Source of the DNA: Chitinophaga sp. SYP-B3965
GTDB lineage: Bacteria; Bacteroidota; Bacteroidia; Chitinophagales; Chitinophagaceae
Assembly: GCF_009647655.1 (NCBI RefSeq)
Contig: NZ_WJFD01000010.1
Span: 1 to 54,634, forward strand
Direction: 5' to 3'
DNA length: 54,634 nucleotides
The position numbers and the translations under genes were made by a program. The notes beneath the pieces are model-generated. The model did not search any database, had not been told where the DNA came from, and saw only the letters and a list, made by a program, of their open reading frames with translations. This document shows, one piece after another, positions 36,035 to 44,137 of the stretch (positions within the stretch are counted from its first letter, which is position 1; each line of letters begins with the position of its first letter).

Positions 36035-36053
36035 TTGTACTACATTTATACAA
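36035..36053. promoter_or_regulatory. Inverted repeat before the GntR gene
   Basis: TTGTA (36035-36039) and TACAA (36049-36053) flank 9 bp. The element contains CTACAT (36040-36045), the same half-site seen in the palindrome before the third SusC gene. It lies 16 bp before the regulator's start, so it could mediate autoregulation. The evidence is suggestive only. Confidence 0.35.
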
Positions 36054-36068
36054 AATTAACCTACCAGT

Positions 36069-36761
36069 ATGGCTAAAATTGATCTGATCAAAGATCTCGT
36101 CCCCATTGCTCAGAACACTATGGCAGACATTGTTGAGAAAGAACTGCGAGACTATCTAAAAAAGAAATCCTTTAAACCCGGGGATGCCCTTCCTTCAGAG
36201 CTTGAACTGGCAGAAGCGCTTGGCGTGAGCCGTAATGTAGTGAGAGAGGCCCTCAGCCGCCTCCGGATGTTAGGCATGGTGGAAACCAGGAAAAGAAGAG
36301 GCATGATACTTTCCCGCCCGGATATCCTTGGATCTTTCGAGAGAGTATTAGACCCATTGATCATAGACGCAAGCACACTCCAGGATATTTTTGAACTCAG
36401 GCTCACCCTGGAAATGGGACTGGCGGACATCCTCTATCTACGCAAAACAAAAAAAGACCTGAAGGAACTGGAAGCCATTGCCAAAAGCCAGGAACCCAAA
36501 GGGAAAGGCCAGGCATTCCGCATCAGCAGTGAAGTAGCTTTTCACGGAAAGATCTATCAAATGACGGGCAACGATACCCTCACCCGTTTTCAGAATATGC
36601 TGCTCCCTATTTTCGGTTATGTGATCAGCCTGGAAAAAGTGCCCAAGATCGGTACTGTATCACACATAGACCTGGTGAATATCCTGAAGGATGGCTCTAA
36701 AGAAGAATTCAGGGCAGGCATGATGGAACACCTCAAACCACACTTCGACCGGTTAAAATAA
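36069..36761 (+). CDS. GntR/FadR-family regulator with FCD domain
   Basis: This 230-aa regulator has a winged helix at about 22-88 (LELAEALGVSRNVVREALSRLRMLGMVETRKRRG in two parts: recognition helix and wing). An FCD ligand domain lies at about 100-225, with helices DIFELRLTLEMGLADILYLR and the metal-ligand His residues typical of the group. FadR-type regulators often sense sugar acids, including sialic acid in NanR. Placed 224 bp before a SusC-SusD-NanA-NanM operon on the same strand, it is the likely repressor of that operon. A terminator follows it. Confidence 0.92.
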   Translation: MAKIDLIKDLVPIAQNTMADIVEKELRDYLKKKSFKPGDALPSELELAEALGVSRNVVREALSRLRMLGMVETRKRRGMILSRPDILGSFERVLDPLIIDASTLQDIFELRLTLEMGLADILYLRKTKKDLKELEAIAKSQEPKGKGQAFRISSEVAFHGKIYQMTGNDTLTRFQNMLLPIFGYVISLEKVPKIGTVSHIDLVNILKDGSKEEFRAGMMEHLKPHFDRLK

Positions 36762-36780
36762 ATTGATTTTAGCATAAAGA

Positions 36781-36811
36781 AAAGGAACTGCCGCACGGTA
36801 GTTCCTTTTTT
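36781..36811 (+). terminator. Terminator after the GntR gene
   Basis: Thirteen-base arms (36781-36793 and 36796-36808) pair with one G-T around a 2-nt gap (effective loop larger) and end in a T run. It makes the regulator a separate transcript from the Sus/Nan operon. Confidence 0.8.
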
Positions 36812-36878
36812 ATGCCACTCCCTTCCAAAAAATAATGGGGGTTTTTTATTTTATAGACCCCCATCCCCAAAAAATTAA

Positions 36879-36911
36879 TTTGGTTGATTGTGTCTTTTTA
36901 TTTTACATTTG
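36879..36911 (+). promoter_or_regulatory. Promoter of the sialic-acid Sus/Nan operon
   Basis: TTTG (36879-36882), a 21-bp spacer and TACATTTG (36904-36911) match the Bacteroidota promoter consensus TTTG-N19..21-TAnnTTTG exactly. The predicted start of transcription is near 36918, inside the palindrome that follows. The leader to the ATG at 36986 is about 68 nt. Confidence 0.75.
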
Positions 36912-36933
36912 ATATGTAGGACATATCTACATA
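36912..36933. promoter_or_regulatory. Candidate GntR operator: two nested palindromes
   Basis: ATATGT-AGG-ACATAT (36912-36926) and TATGTAG-N7-CTACATA (36913-36933) are both perfect inverted repeats that share bases. The inner one has the GT-N3-AC core typical of FadR-subfamily operators. It begins right after the -7 box and covers the predicted transcription start, a position suited to repression by the upstream FCD regulator. Confidence 0.6.
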
Positions 36934-36985
36934 GCTACGTTATAATTCAACCTAAATTCCATTACTGTCTAAACAGTGATCCGTT

Positions 36986-39900
36986 ATGAACTTAATTCTC
37001 TCAAGCCCGAGGCTTATTCTCATTTTATTGTTGCTATTACCAGGCTTTGCAGCGCTGGCACAGTCTACTGTTAGCGGGAAGGTTACTGACTCTCTCGGTG
37101 CGCCCATTGAAAGGGCCAGTGTACAGGTGAAAGGAACCACACGCGGAACTTTCACAGGAGCTGATGGTAGTTATTCTATCTCCGTTCCTGCGGATGGTAT
37201 CCTGCTGTTCTCTTTTCTTGGTTACACCAATAAGGAATTGAGCGTAGGTGGCCGTACCAGTCTGAATGTTTCCCTCAGCTCAGCCAACACAACGCTGGAA
37301 GATGTGGTGGTAGTAGGTTACATGACACAGTCAAGGACCAAGGCTACAGCAGCTATTTCCAAACTGAATGTGGCGGAACTGAAGGGTTCTCCCAACCCTA
37401 ACCCTATACAGGCTTTGCAGGGAAAGATCGCGGGGGTATCCATTCCTATTTCATCCGGTCAGCCTGGTGAGGGCGCGAATAATATCATCATTCGCGGAAG
37501 CACCAAACTCAATGCATATGGTACCGGTATTGGTACCAGTGGAGGAAATGTGGTAAGCACAGATCGTAACGTTAGTCCGCTTGTAGTAATAGATGGTGTA
37601 TTCCGTTCTATGAGTGACGTGAACCCGGATAATATTGAATCCCTGCAGGTAATGAAGGATGCGGCATCTACCGCTATTTACGGTGCACGTGGTGCCAACG
37701 GTGTTATTGTGATCAAAACAAAGGGCGGAAAGGCCAACAGTAAAATGAACCTTTCCATTAACCACCGCAGTACCTGGGAAACACAACCACGCGATTATAA
37801 ATACCTTAATGCTACAGACTATCTGAAACTGGCACGCACAACAATAAAGAATACGCCAGATAACCTGGACAAAAATAACCTGCTGAACAACGGTGGTTTC
37901 TCTGCCGGTACACGCGTTTATACAGCAAAAGGCCAGTATGGCAAGAACGTGAACCTCACTGCATTGTATGATAACATTGTGGCCATTGAAGGGCAGGCTT
38001 ATGTAGATAATCTCCTCGCGCATGGTTATATGACCATGGATGACCCTATTAATCCGGGTACCAAACTATTATACGCTGATAACAATTACGAAAATCTTAT
38101 TTGGGGAACCGGTCTGTCCAGTAATACAAATGTATCTGTAGATGGTGGCTCTGAAAAAGCTAATTATAATGTCGCACTGGGCTATACAGATCAGCAGGGT
38201 ACCTTTGTTGGTACCAGTTATAAACGGTATGATGCATTGGGTAATTTCAGTTTCCAGGCCGCAGATAATTTCAAGATAGATGCGATGCTGAACTATCAGA
38301 ATGTACTGCCCAATTACGTGGATAACTTTACGAACGATCTCACAAGAGGTACGCGTATCACACCATTGATCCGTATTTATAAGGATGATGGTAATCCAGC
38401 GCTGGGTGAATTGTGGTCTGCCCGCAACAGGTTGCATACCGTGAAATATGATGATACCCGCACTTCCACAGAACGGGTAGTAACAAGGCTGGCTGGTGAC
38501 TGGACGATAATACCAGGTCTGCATTTCAGGCCTTCTATTTCTTACCTCATTTCAGATTACCGCTACATGTTCATGCGGAAAGCCACGCCGGCTGATGAAA
38601 TTCAACCTACCTACCAACGGCAGAAGAATGAAGCAACCAATAACAGCCGCCAGTTGATGATAGACCAGGTACTGCAATATGATTTTGACCTGAATAAAAA
38701 ACATCATTTCACTGTACTGGGAGGGTTTAACTATACAAGGGAAACAAACAGTAATATCAATATTGGTTCTCAAAGGGCCACCAGCGATTACATCTATACG
38801 ATCTTAGAGCCGCCTACAACTAATATTAATGGCGCTCCTGTAACCAACGTAATAGATTTCGGTACTTTACTGGGAGAAACCAGGTCCGCCAGTTTATTCG
38901 GGCAGATGAATTATGATTATGATGCAAAATATCTCTTCAGTGCTTCATTACGTTATGATGGATTCTCCAATTTTGCACCGGAAAATAAATTTGCCTATTT
39001 CCCTTCATTCTCTGCCGGATGGAATATCCATAGAGAAAACTTCTGGCATGTAAAACCGGTGAGCACTTTCAAACTTCGCGGCAGCTATGGATGGGTAGGT
39101 GCCAGTGACCTGAGTATATCAGATACCTATGGTGGGTACAACGCCTATTCCTATGCACAGGGTTCTGGCATATTGAGATCCAACCTGGGCAATTCCACCC
39201 TGAAATGGGAAGGCACAGAATCCTTGGACCTCGCCATTGATGCAGGATTCCTGAATGATCGTATCACCCTCACCGTAGACTGGTATAATAAACTTACAAA
39301 AAACAGGCTGACGCCGAAACCTTTGCCTTCTGAAGCGCCTTTTGCGTCCATCATGTATAATAACGGAACCCTGCAGAATACAGGTATAGAAGTAGAAATA
39401 GGCGGCACGGTATTGCAGGTGAAAGATTTCAGATGGAACACTGGTTTCTCTTTTGCCTACAATAAGCAAATGATCAAAGCACTGCCTAAGAATGACAGGC
39501 TCAAGAACCGCCAGGGTGGAGATGTGGTGTGGGACCCCGCTTCTAAATCCCTGGTGGAAGCTGGTGGTTTAGCGGAAGGAGAAAGACCTTTTGCTTTATA
39601 TGCCTATCAGGTGTTAGGTGTTTTTTCCACAGATGCAGAAGCTGCAGCATGGAATGCCACAAAGAGAGATAACCTGGCATCTGCTTCAGGGCTTGCCGTT
39701 GGAAAACGTGCAGGAGATTTCATTTTTGCCGATATCAATAATGATGGCGTGATAGATCCTAAAGACCAGGTGTTTATGGGATATCGCACTCCGGATAAAA
39801 CAGGTGGATGGCAGAATACCTTTTCCTGGAAAGGTATTTCATTAAGGGTAGCAATGGACTACGCCATGGGACATATGATCAGCAATGGTGCCTTAGCCCG

Positions 39901-40330
39901 CTCTTTGGGTACGGGCAGAGCCTTTAATGAAGGTGCACCTGAACAGGCTTTAGGGCCGGATATCTGGCAGAAATCAGGTGATGTGGGTAAAAAATATGCA
40001 CGTTTCTCTTTCGCAGATTTCGACTTTGGCCAACGTAACTATCTGCGTGGAGCCACACTGGGCGTGAATAACAGCTATTCCTCCGATGTGTCCGTGATGT
40101 ATGAAAAAGGAGATTTCCTGGCTTTCCGCGAGATCACACTTTCCTATGACGTGCCCCGCCATATCATGAAAAAGATTCGTTCTACGGGTATGAACATCTT
40201 TGCCAGTGTTTACAACCTGGGATATCTCACCAAATATGAAGGTATCAATCCGGAAACCTATACAGGTTTTGATGCGATCGGATATCCCCGTCCCAGACAA
40301 TTTTCCCTGGGCGCAACGGTTAAGTTTTAA
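36986..40330 (+). CDS. SusC/RagA-family transporter of the sialic-acid locus (NanO-like)
   Basis: This 1114-aa TonB-dependent outer-membrane channel has a signal peptide (to about 25, LAALAQ-like end), a CarboxypepD_reg domain (about 28-105), a plug (about 108-255, with LEDVVVVGYMTQSRTKATAA and DAASTAIYGARGANGVIVIKTKGG) and a barrel ending FSLGATVKF. It has no STN domain, consistent with control by GntR rather than FecR/sigma. It is followed within 18 bp by SusD, then NanA and NanM, so the ligand is probably free sialic acid or a sialylated glycan, as for NanO of other Bacteroidota. The ligand call is inference from context. Confidence 0.92.
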   Translation: MNLILSSPRLILILLLLLPGFAALAQSTVSGKVTDSLGAPIERASVQVKGTTRGTFTGADGSYSISVPADGILLFSFLGYTNKELSVGGRTSLNVSLSSANTTLEDVVVVGYMTQSRTKATAAISKLNVAELKGSPNPNPIQALQGKIAGVSIPISSGQPGEGANNIIIRGSTKLNAYGTGIGTSGGNVVSTDRNVSPLVVIDGVFRSMSDVNPDNIESLQVMKDAASTAIYGARGANGVIVIKTKGGKANSKMNLSINHRSTWETQPRDYKYLNATDYLKLARTTIKNTPDNLDKNNLLNNGGFSAGTRVYTAKGQYGKNVNLTALYDNIVAIEGQAYVDNLLAHGYMTMDDPINPGTKLLYADNNYENLIWGTGLSSNTNVSVDGGSEKANYNVALGYTDQQGTFVGTSYKRYDALGNFSFQAADNFKIDAMLNYQNVLPNYVDNFTNDLTRGTRITPLIRIYKDDGNPALGELWSARNRLHTVKYDDTRTSTERVVTRLAGDWTIIPGLHFRPSISYLISDYRYMFMRKATPADEIQPTYQRQKNEATNNSRQLMIDQVLQYDFDLNKKHHFTVLGGFNYTRETNSNINIGSQRATSDYIYTILEPPTTNINGAPVTNVIDFGTLLGETRSASLFGQMNYDYDAKYLFSASLRYDGFSNFAPENKFAYFPSFSAGWNIHRENFWHVKPVSTFKLRGSYGWVGASDLSISDTYGGYNAYSYAQGSGILRSNLGNSTLKWEGTESLDLAIDAGFLNDRITLTVDWYNKLTKNRLTPKPLPSEAPFASIMYNNGTLQNTGIEVEIGGTVLQVKDFRWNTGFSFAYNKQMIKALPKNDRLKNRQGGDVVWDPASKSLVEAGGLAEGERPFALYAYQVLGVFSTDAEAAAWNATKRDNLASASGLAVGKRAGDFIFADINNDGVIDPKDQVFMGYRTPDKTGGWQNTFSWKGISLRVAMDYAMGHMISNGALARSLGTGRAFNEGAPEQALGPDIWQKSGDVGKKYARFSFADFDFGQRNYLRGATLGVNNSYSSDVSVMYEKGDFLAFREITLSYDVPRHIMKKIRSTGMNIFASVYNLGYLTKYEGINPETYTGFDAIGYPRPRQFSLGATVKF

Positions 40331-40348
40331 GCAATAAAAAATTCAGTC

Positions 40349-41842
40349 ATGAAAAAGATATTCCTGTTTAGTTTGATAGTTATAGTGGGTTTGGCCGGAT
40401 GTAAGCAACTCCTGGAAGTAACACCGCAATCCAGTATTACGGATCAGACATATTTTCAAAGCGAAGGTGATTTCGAGCCTTATGTAACCGGTATATATGG
40501 TTATATGCGGTTCTTCGCCAATAACATAACCTATGGTACTGAGCGTGGGGATGAACTCATCTCCGCCCTGAATTCCCGGTTCGGCGTAGCCTGGACGCAG
40601 ATCATCACTCCTTCTTCCGGCGCTGTTAATTACAACGACTGGTACAAAGGCATCGGGCATTGCAACTTGCTATTAGATAAGATCCAGCCTTTTGAATTTG
40701 CATCCAATCCGGACACCCGGAAAAGGATCATCGCGGAAACCTACTGCCTGCGCGCATATTTCTATTTCCATCTTACCCGCGTTATCGGGGATGCTCCTTT
40801 GATGTTAACCGCTGTGGTGAATGATAATATACCGCTTCTGGCACGTTCTCCTGCAACAGAGGTGATGAAACAGATCAATGCAGACCTCGATACTGCTATC
40901 AGTATTTACAAGTCCATGAGCCAGTTCCAGCCAACAACGTTTCCTTCTAAATACCGTTTTGCCTATGGTTCTGCACAGGCCATGAAAGCAGATGTGAAAT
41001 TATGGAGTGCTAAAGTGCTGGGTGGTGGTACTGCAGATCTGAATGATGCGATCACCGCCATTAATGAAGTGGAAAAAACAGGTACAACATTAAATGCAGA
41101 CTTCAAAAGCGTAGTCGGTTTACGCGCTGCCACTAATCCGGAAGTATTGCTGGCTGCTTATTATCAGCGGGATGAGCCGGTTACCGGTAATAGCCTGGTT
41201 CCCAATGCCGGTCATTATGTGATAAATGCATTACCTTACCTTACCGGTGTGCAGGGCGCCCTTAACCTGGATAGCTTACCTTATTGCAACACCACTGCCA
41301 ACGGCCTGGGCGCTTACCAGATCAGCCTTCAGTCGAGAGCGCTGTTCAGTCAATACCCCGCAGATAAACGGATCCCGTTCACCTGGGTAACTGAACGTCA
41401 GGGAACCGTTACGAGGATTTCCTGGATCACTAAATTCCCCGGTACTAAATACCCGGATGATCGTGTGGCAGATAACGATGTGATCATGTACCGTTTGGCA
41501 GATATATTCCTCCTGAAAGCAGAAGCCTATGCAGCACTGGATCAAACAGGCCTGGCCATTGGTTATCTGAATAAAGTAAGATTACGTACCGGCAATGGAG
41601 ATTATACCGGAGCAACAGATAAAGCCACCGTAGAAAAAGAAGTATTAAACGAAAGAGGCCGGGAATTATACTTTGAACAAAAACGCTGGTACGACCTTGT
41701 AAGGTTTCACAAAGGCGGTACTATCAATATTTACACAGTAGTACCTAACCTCGTTGGCAAAACAACACCGTTGTTCTGGCCATTGAACACAACAGTACTG
41801 GCTAACAACAATCTGCTTGATCAAACAGACGGTTATCAATAA
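40349..41842 (+). CDS. SusD/RagB-family lipoprotein of the sialic-acid locus (NanU-like)
   Basis: This 497-aa lipoprotein has lipobox GLAGC with Cys18, then KQLLEVTPQSSITDQTYF, typical of mature SusD. The TPR-like core includes ETYCLRAYFYFHLTRVIGDAPL near 130, and the C-terminal block ERGRELYFEQKRWYDLVRF matches the family. It is cotranscribed with SusC and sits 8 bp before NanA. By context it should bind sialic acid, like NanU of Bacteroides and Tannerella; the binding residues cannot be judged here. Confidence 0.92.
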   Translation: MKKIFLFSLIVIVGLAGCKQLLEVTPQSSITDQTYFQSEGDFEPYVTGIYGYMRFFANNITYGTERGDELISALNSRFGVAWTQIITPSSGAVNYNDWYKGIGHCNLLLDKIQPFEFASNPDTRKRIIAETYCLRAYFYFHLTRVIGDAPLMLTAVVNDNIPLLARSPATEVMKQINADLDTAISIYKSMSQFQPTTFPSKYRFAYGSAQAMKADVKLWSAKVLGGGTADLNDAITAINEVEKTGTTLNADFKSVVGLRAATNPEVLLAAYYQRDEPVTGNSLVPNAGHYVINALPYLTGVQGALNLDSLPYCNTTANGLGAYQISLQSRALFSQYPADKRIPFTWVTERQGTVTRISWITKFPGTKYPDDRVADNDVIMYRLADIFLLKAEAYAALDQTGLAIGYLNKVRLRTGNGDYTGATDKATVEKEVLNERGRELYFEQKRWYDLVRFHKGGTINIYTVVPNLVGKTTPLFWPLNTTVLANNNLLDQTDGYQ

Positions 41843-41850
41843 TTAGGAAC

Positions 41851-42780
41851 ATGGAAAAGGTAAAAGGATTAATCGCTGCGGCATTTACGCCTATGCTGGA
41901 AGACGGTTCCGTAAACCACGCCCTGATCCAGCCACTCGTAGATAAACTGGTGGCAGACGGGCTAACAGGGATCTTTGTCTGCGGCAGCAATGGAGAAGGG
42001 CCCAACATGACCACTGCGGAACGAATGGCCGTAGCAGCATCATTTGTGAAAGCAGCACAGAAAAGATTGCTCATCTTCATTCACGTAGGGCATAGCAGTA
42101 TTGCAGAAGCCAGGGTATTAGCAGCGCATGCGCAGGAAATTGGTGCAGATGCTATTTCCGCAGTAGCCGCCTTTTACTTTAAACCGGTGAATGTGCAAAA
42201 CCTTGCGGACTGCATGGCCGAAATTGCTTCCGCAGCACCGCAATTACCTTTCTACTATTATCACATTCCACACCTCACCGGTGTGGGCATGGATATGATC
42301 GAATTCCTGAAAGTAGCAGGCCCTGCTATTCCCAACCTGGCAGGGATCAAATACACCGCCACAACATTACACGAATACCAGGCCTGCCTGAATTTTGAGA
42401 ATGGTAAGTTTGATATTTTATACGGCCTGGATGAAATGTTATTGCCTGCGCTGGCAGTAGGAGCACAGGGCGCCATTGGCAGTACGTACACTTTTGCAGC
42501 GCCGCTGTATCTGCAAACAATAGCAGCATTCCGCAAAGGAGATATAGAAAAAGCACAGGTTTCACATAGTTATATGGTAGAAGTGATCCGTATATTAGTA
42601 AAATATCCGCCCATACCCGGGCAAAAAGCCATCATGGATATGTTAGGATGGAACCTTGGCCCATGCCGGCTTCCACTCACTACATTACATGCGGCAGCAT
42701 ATGAAAAGTTCCAGGAAGAATTATCTGCGTTGTCTTTCTTTGATAAAGCGCCTGTGAGGAAACTTAAAGAATTAAAATGA
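41851..42780 (+). CDS. nanA: N-acetylneuraminate lyase (DHDPS/NAL family)
   Basis: This 309-aa TIM-barrel aldolase cleaves sialic acid to N-acetylmannosamine and pyruvate. The Schiff-base Lys is at 167 in LAGIKYT, and the catalytic Tyr at 137 in FYYYHIP, matching E. coli NanA Lys165 and Tyr137. The GSNGEGPNMTTAER block (45-58) is the carboxylate-binding GxxGE-type loop of lyases rather than of dihydrodipicolinate synthase. Placement between SusC/SusD and NanM supports the sialic-acid role. The start of nanM overlaps its stop by 4 bp (ATGA). Confidence 0.9.
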   Translation: MEKVKGLIAAAFTPMLEDGSVNHALIQPLVDKLVADGLTGIFVCGSNGEGPNMTTAERMAVAASFVKAAQKRLLIFIHVGHSSIAEARVLAAHAQEIGADAISAVAAFYFKPVNVQNLADCMAEIASAAPQLPFYYYHIPHLTGVGMDMIEFLKVAGPAIPNLAGIKYTATTLHEYQACLNFENGKFDILYGLDEMLLPALAVGAQGAIGSTYTFAAPLYLQTIAAFRKGDIEKAQVSHSYMVEVIRILVKYPPIPGQKAIMDMLGWNLGPCRLPLTTLHAAAYEKFQEELSALSFFDKAPVRKLKELK

Positions 42781-43814
42781 AAGGACTGCTGGCACTTATC
42801 TTATGCTTGCTATCTATAAGAACGGAAGCACAATATAGCTGGAAACAGGCTACGCCATTACCTGTGGCTGATGGATTAGCCGGCGCTTATGCCGGTGTAA
42901 GCAATGGCGCGCTGATCATGGCAGGCGGCACCAACTTCCCCGGAAATAAAAGACCCTGGGATGGTGGTGTGAAAACCTGGTATGATACCATTTGGGTATT
43001 GGAAAAAGAAAACGGTACATGGAAACAGGCCGGCAAACTACCCCGCCCGTTGGGTTATGGCGTATCACTCACCAGTAAAAAAGGTCTCGTATGCCTGGGT
43101 GGGGGAGACGCTAAACAAAACTACCCGGATGCTTTTATCCTCAGTTATAAAAAAGGGAAAACGATCCTCACTCCTTTACCCGCCATGCCTGCTCCTGTGA
43201 TCAATGCATGTGGTGTGCTCATCAACGAAACTATCTATATAACTGGTGGTATAACATCCCCCACCGGCAGGGCAGCACAGCATTGCTGGAGCCTTGATCT
43301 CAATGCGTCATCCCCGCAATGGAAAGTGCTGGAACCTTTACCAGGACTGCCACGCATGTTAGCAATGGCAGGTACAGAAAAAGGTAAGTTTTATGTTTTT
43401 GGTGGCGTATATCTTGATAGTGCTTTGCAACGAAAATATTTAAAAGATAGCTGGGTATACCAACCCGGCATCGGATGGAAACAGATAGCAGACCTTCCTG
43501 CTGTATTAGCGGCAGCGCCTACGCCTGCTTATAATAATGGGCATGCGGATCTGTTATTGTTTGGGGGAGATGATGGCGCCAATGCAGCACGCGTAACGGA
43601 ATTGAAGGATGCGCATCCTGGTTTTAACCGGGAGATACTTCGTTATAACACCATCAAAGATACATGGTCAGTAGCCGGTTATGTGAAAGCGGAGAATGTA
43701 TATGCACCTGTTACCACACCACTGGTGATATGGAATAATGCAGTGGTATTACCCGGTGGCGAAGCCCGGCCGGCAGTGCGTAGCAGGAAGATCCTGATAG
43801 CTGTACAAAAGTAA
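42777..43814 (+). CDS. nanM: Kelch-repeat N-acetylneuraminate epimerase (mutarotase)
   Basis: This 345-aa exported protein has a signal peptide at 1-18 (LLALILCLLSIRTEAQ). The mature part is a six-bladed kelch propeller with repeated GG turns (IMAGGTNFPG, VCLGGGDA, ITGGITSPTG, YVFGGVYLD, LLFGGDDG, VLPGGEARP). The GGTNFPGNKRPWDGG stretch matches NanM proteins, which convert alpha- to beta-sialic acid in the periplasm. Its ATG overlaps the nanA stop (ATGA), so the two are coupled. The cyclically-permuted mutarotase family includes relatives of unknown substrate, but context favours sialic acid. Confidence 0.87.
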   Translation: MKGLLALILCLLSIRTEAQYSWKQATPLPVADGLAGAYAGVSNGALIMAGGTNFPGNKRPWDGGVKTWYDTIWVLEKENGTWKQAGKLPRPLGYGVSLTSKKGLVCLGGGDAKQNYPDAFILSYKKGKTILTPLPAMPAPVINACGVLINETIYITGGITSPTGRAAQHCWSLDLNASSPQWKVLEPLPGLPRMLAMAGTEKGKFYVFGGVYLDSALQRKYLKDSWVYQPGIGWKQIADLPAVLAAAPTPAYNNGHADLLLFGGDDGANAARVTELKDAHPGFNREILRYNTIKDTWSVAGYVKAENVYAPVTTPLVIWNNAVVLPGGEARPAVRSRKILIAVQK

Positions 43815-43840
43815 TAACAGGCAATGCCGCCTGCTAACGT

Positions 43841-43946
43841 ACAGTGGTACTGAAAAACCGGTCCCACCAGAAAAAGGTGCGCATGGCATTTATACAGTGG
43901 TACTGAAAAACCTGTCCCACCAGAAAAAAGGTGCGCATGGCATTTT
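43841..43946. repeat. 53-bp sequence in two tandem copies
   Basis: Copies at 43841-43893 and 43894-43946 differ by one base change, a one-base indel and the last bases. Each starts ACAGTGGTACTG and ends GCGCATGGCATTT. They begin 27 bp past the nanM stop, in a 323-bp gene-free gap that also holds three hairpins. An open frame on the minus strand here is just the repeat read twice. Confidence 0.88.
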
Positions 43947-43967
43947 ACAAAAAATATAAAATATCCC

Positions 43968-43989
43968 GGTATCATCTAAAGATGATACC
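43968..43989. other. Perfect 9-bp hairpin with TAAA loop
   Basis: GGTATCATC (43968-43976) and GATGATACC (43981-43989) pair perfectly around TAAA. No T run follows, so it is not a plain terminator. It may protect the 3' end of the sialic-acid operon mRNA from exonucleases, acting with the terminator downstream. Confidence 0.65.
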
Positions 43990-44001
43990 ATATAAAATAG
44001 C

Positions 44002-44017
44002 TGAACAAAATTGTTCA
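44002..44017. promoter_or_regulatory. Palindrome TGAACAA-AA-TTGTTCA
   Basis: The 7-bp arms are perfect, with a 2-bp centre, a shape typical of dimeric-regulator operators. It sits between the tandem repeat and the terminator, 121 bp before the GH125 gene. No regulator can be assigned. Confidence 0.4.
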
Positions 44018-44037
44018 AGTTCACTGTAAGAAGAAGG

Positions 44038-44067
44038 CCGGTCTATTTCCATAGACCGGTTTTTTTT
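44038..44067 (+). terminator. Terminator ending the sialic-acid operon
   Basis: Perfect 9-bp arms (44038-44046 and 44051-44059), a 4-nt loop and eight T. It makes the GH125 gene a separate transcript, or one reached only by readthrough. Confidence 0.9.
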
Positions 44068-44137
44068 GTCCGTTAGCAATATTTTAGCAGCCTTAAATGG
44101 AAAAGAAGTTCCTATTTTTCAGGATCAAACATAAAAT

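Noticed and set aside
43679..43975. Minus-strand frame with a repeated Cys/His-containing peptide after nanM
   Set aside because: It is the 53-bp tandem repeat read on the other strand and runs into the nanM coding end.
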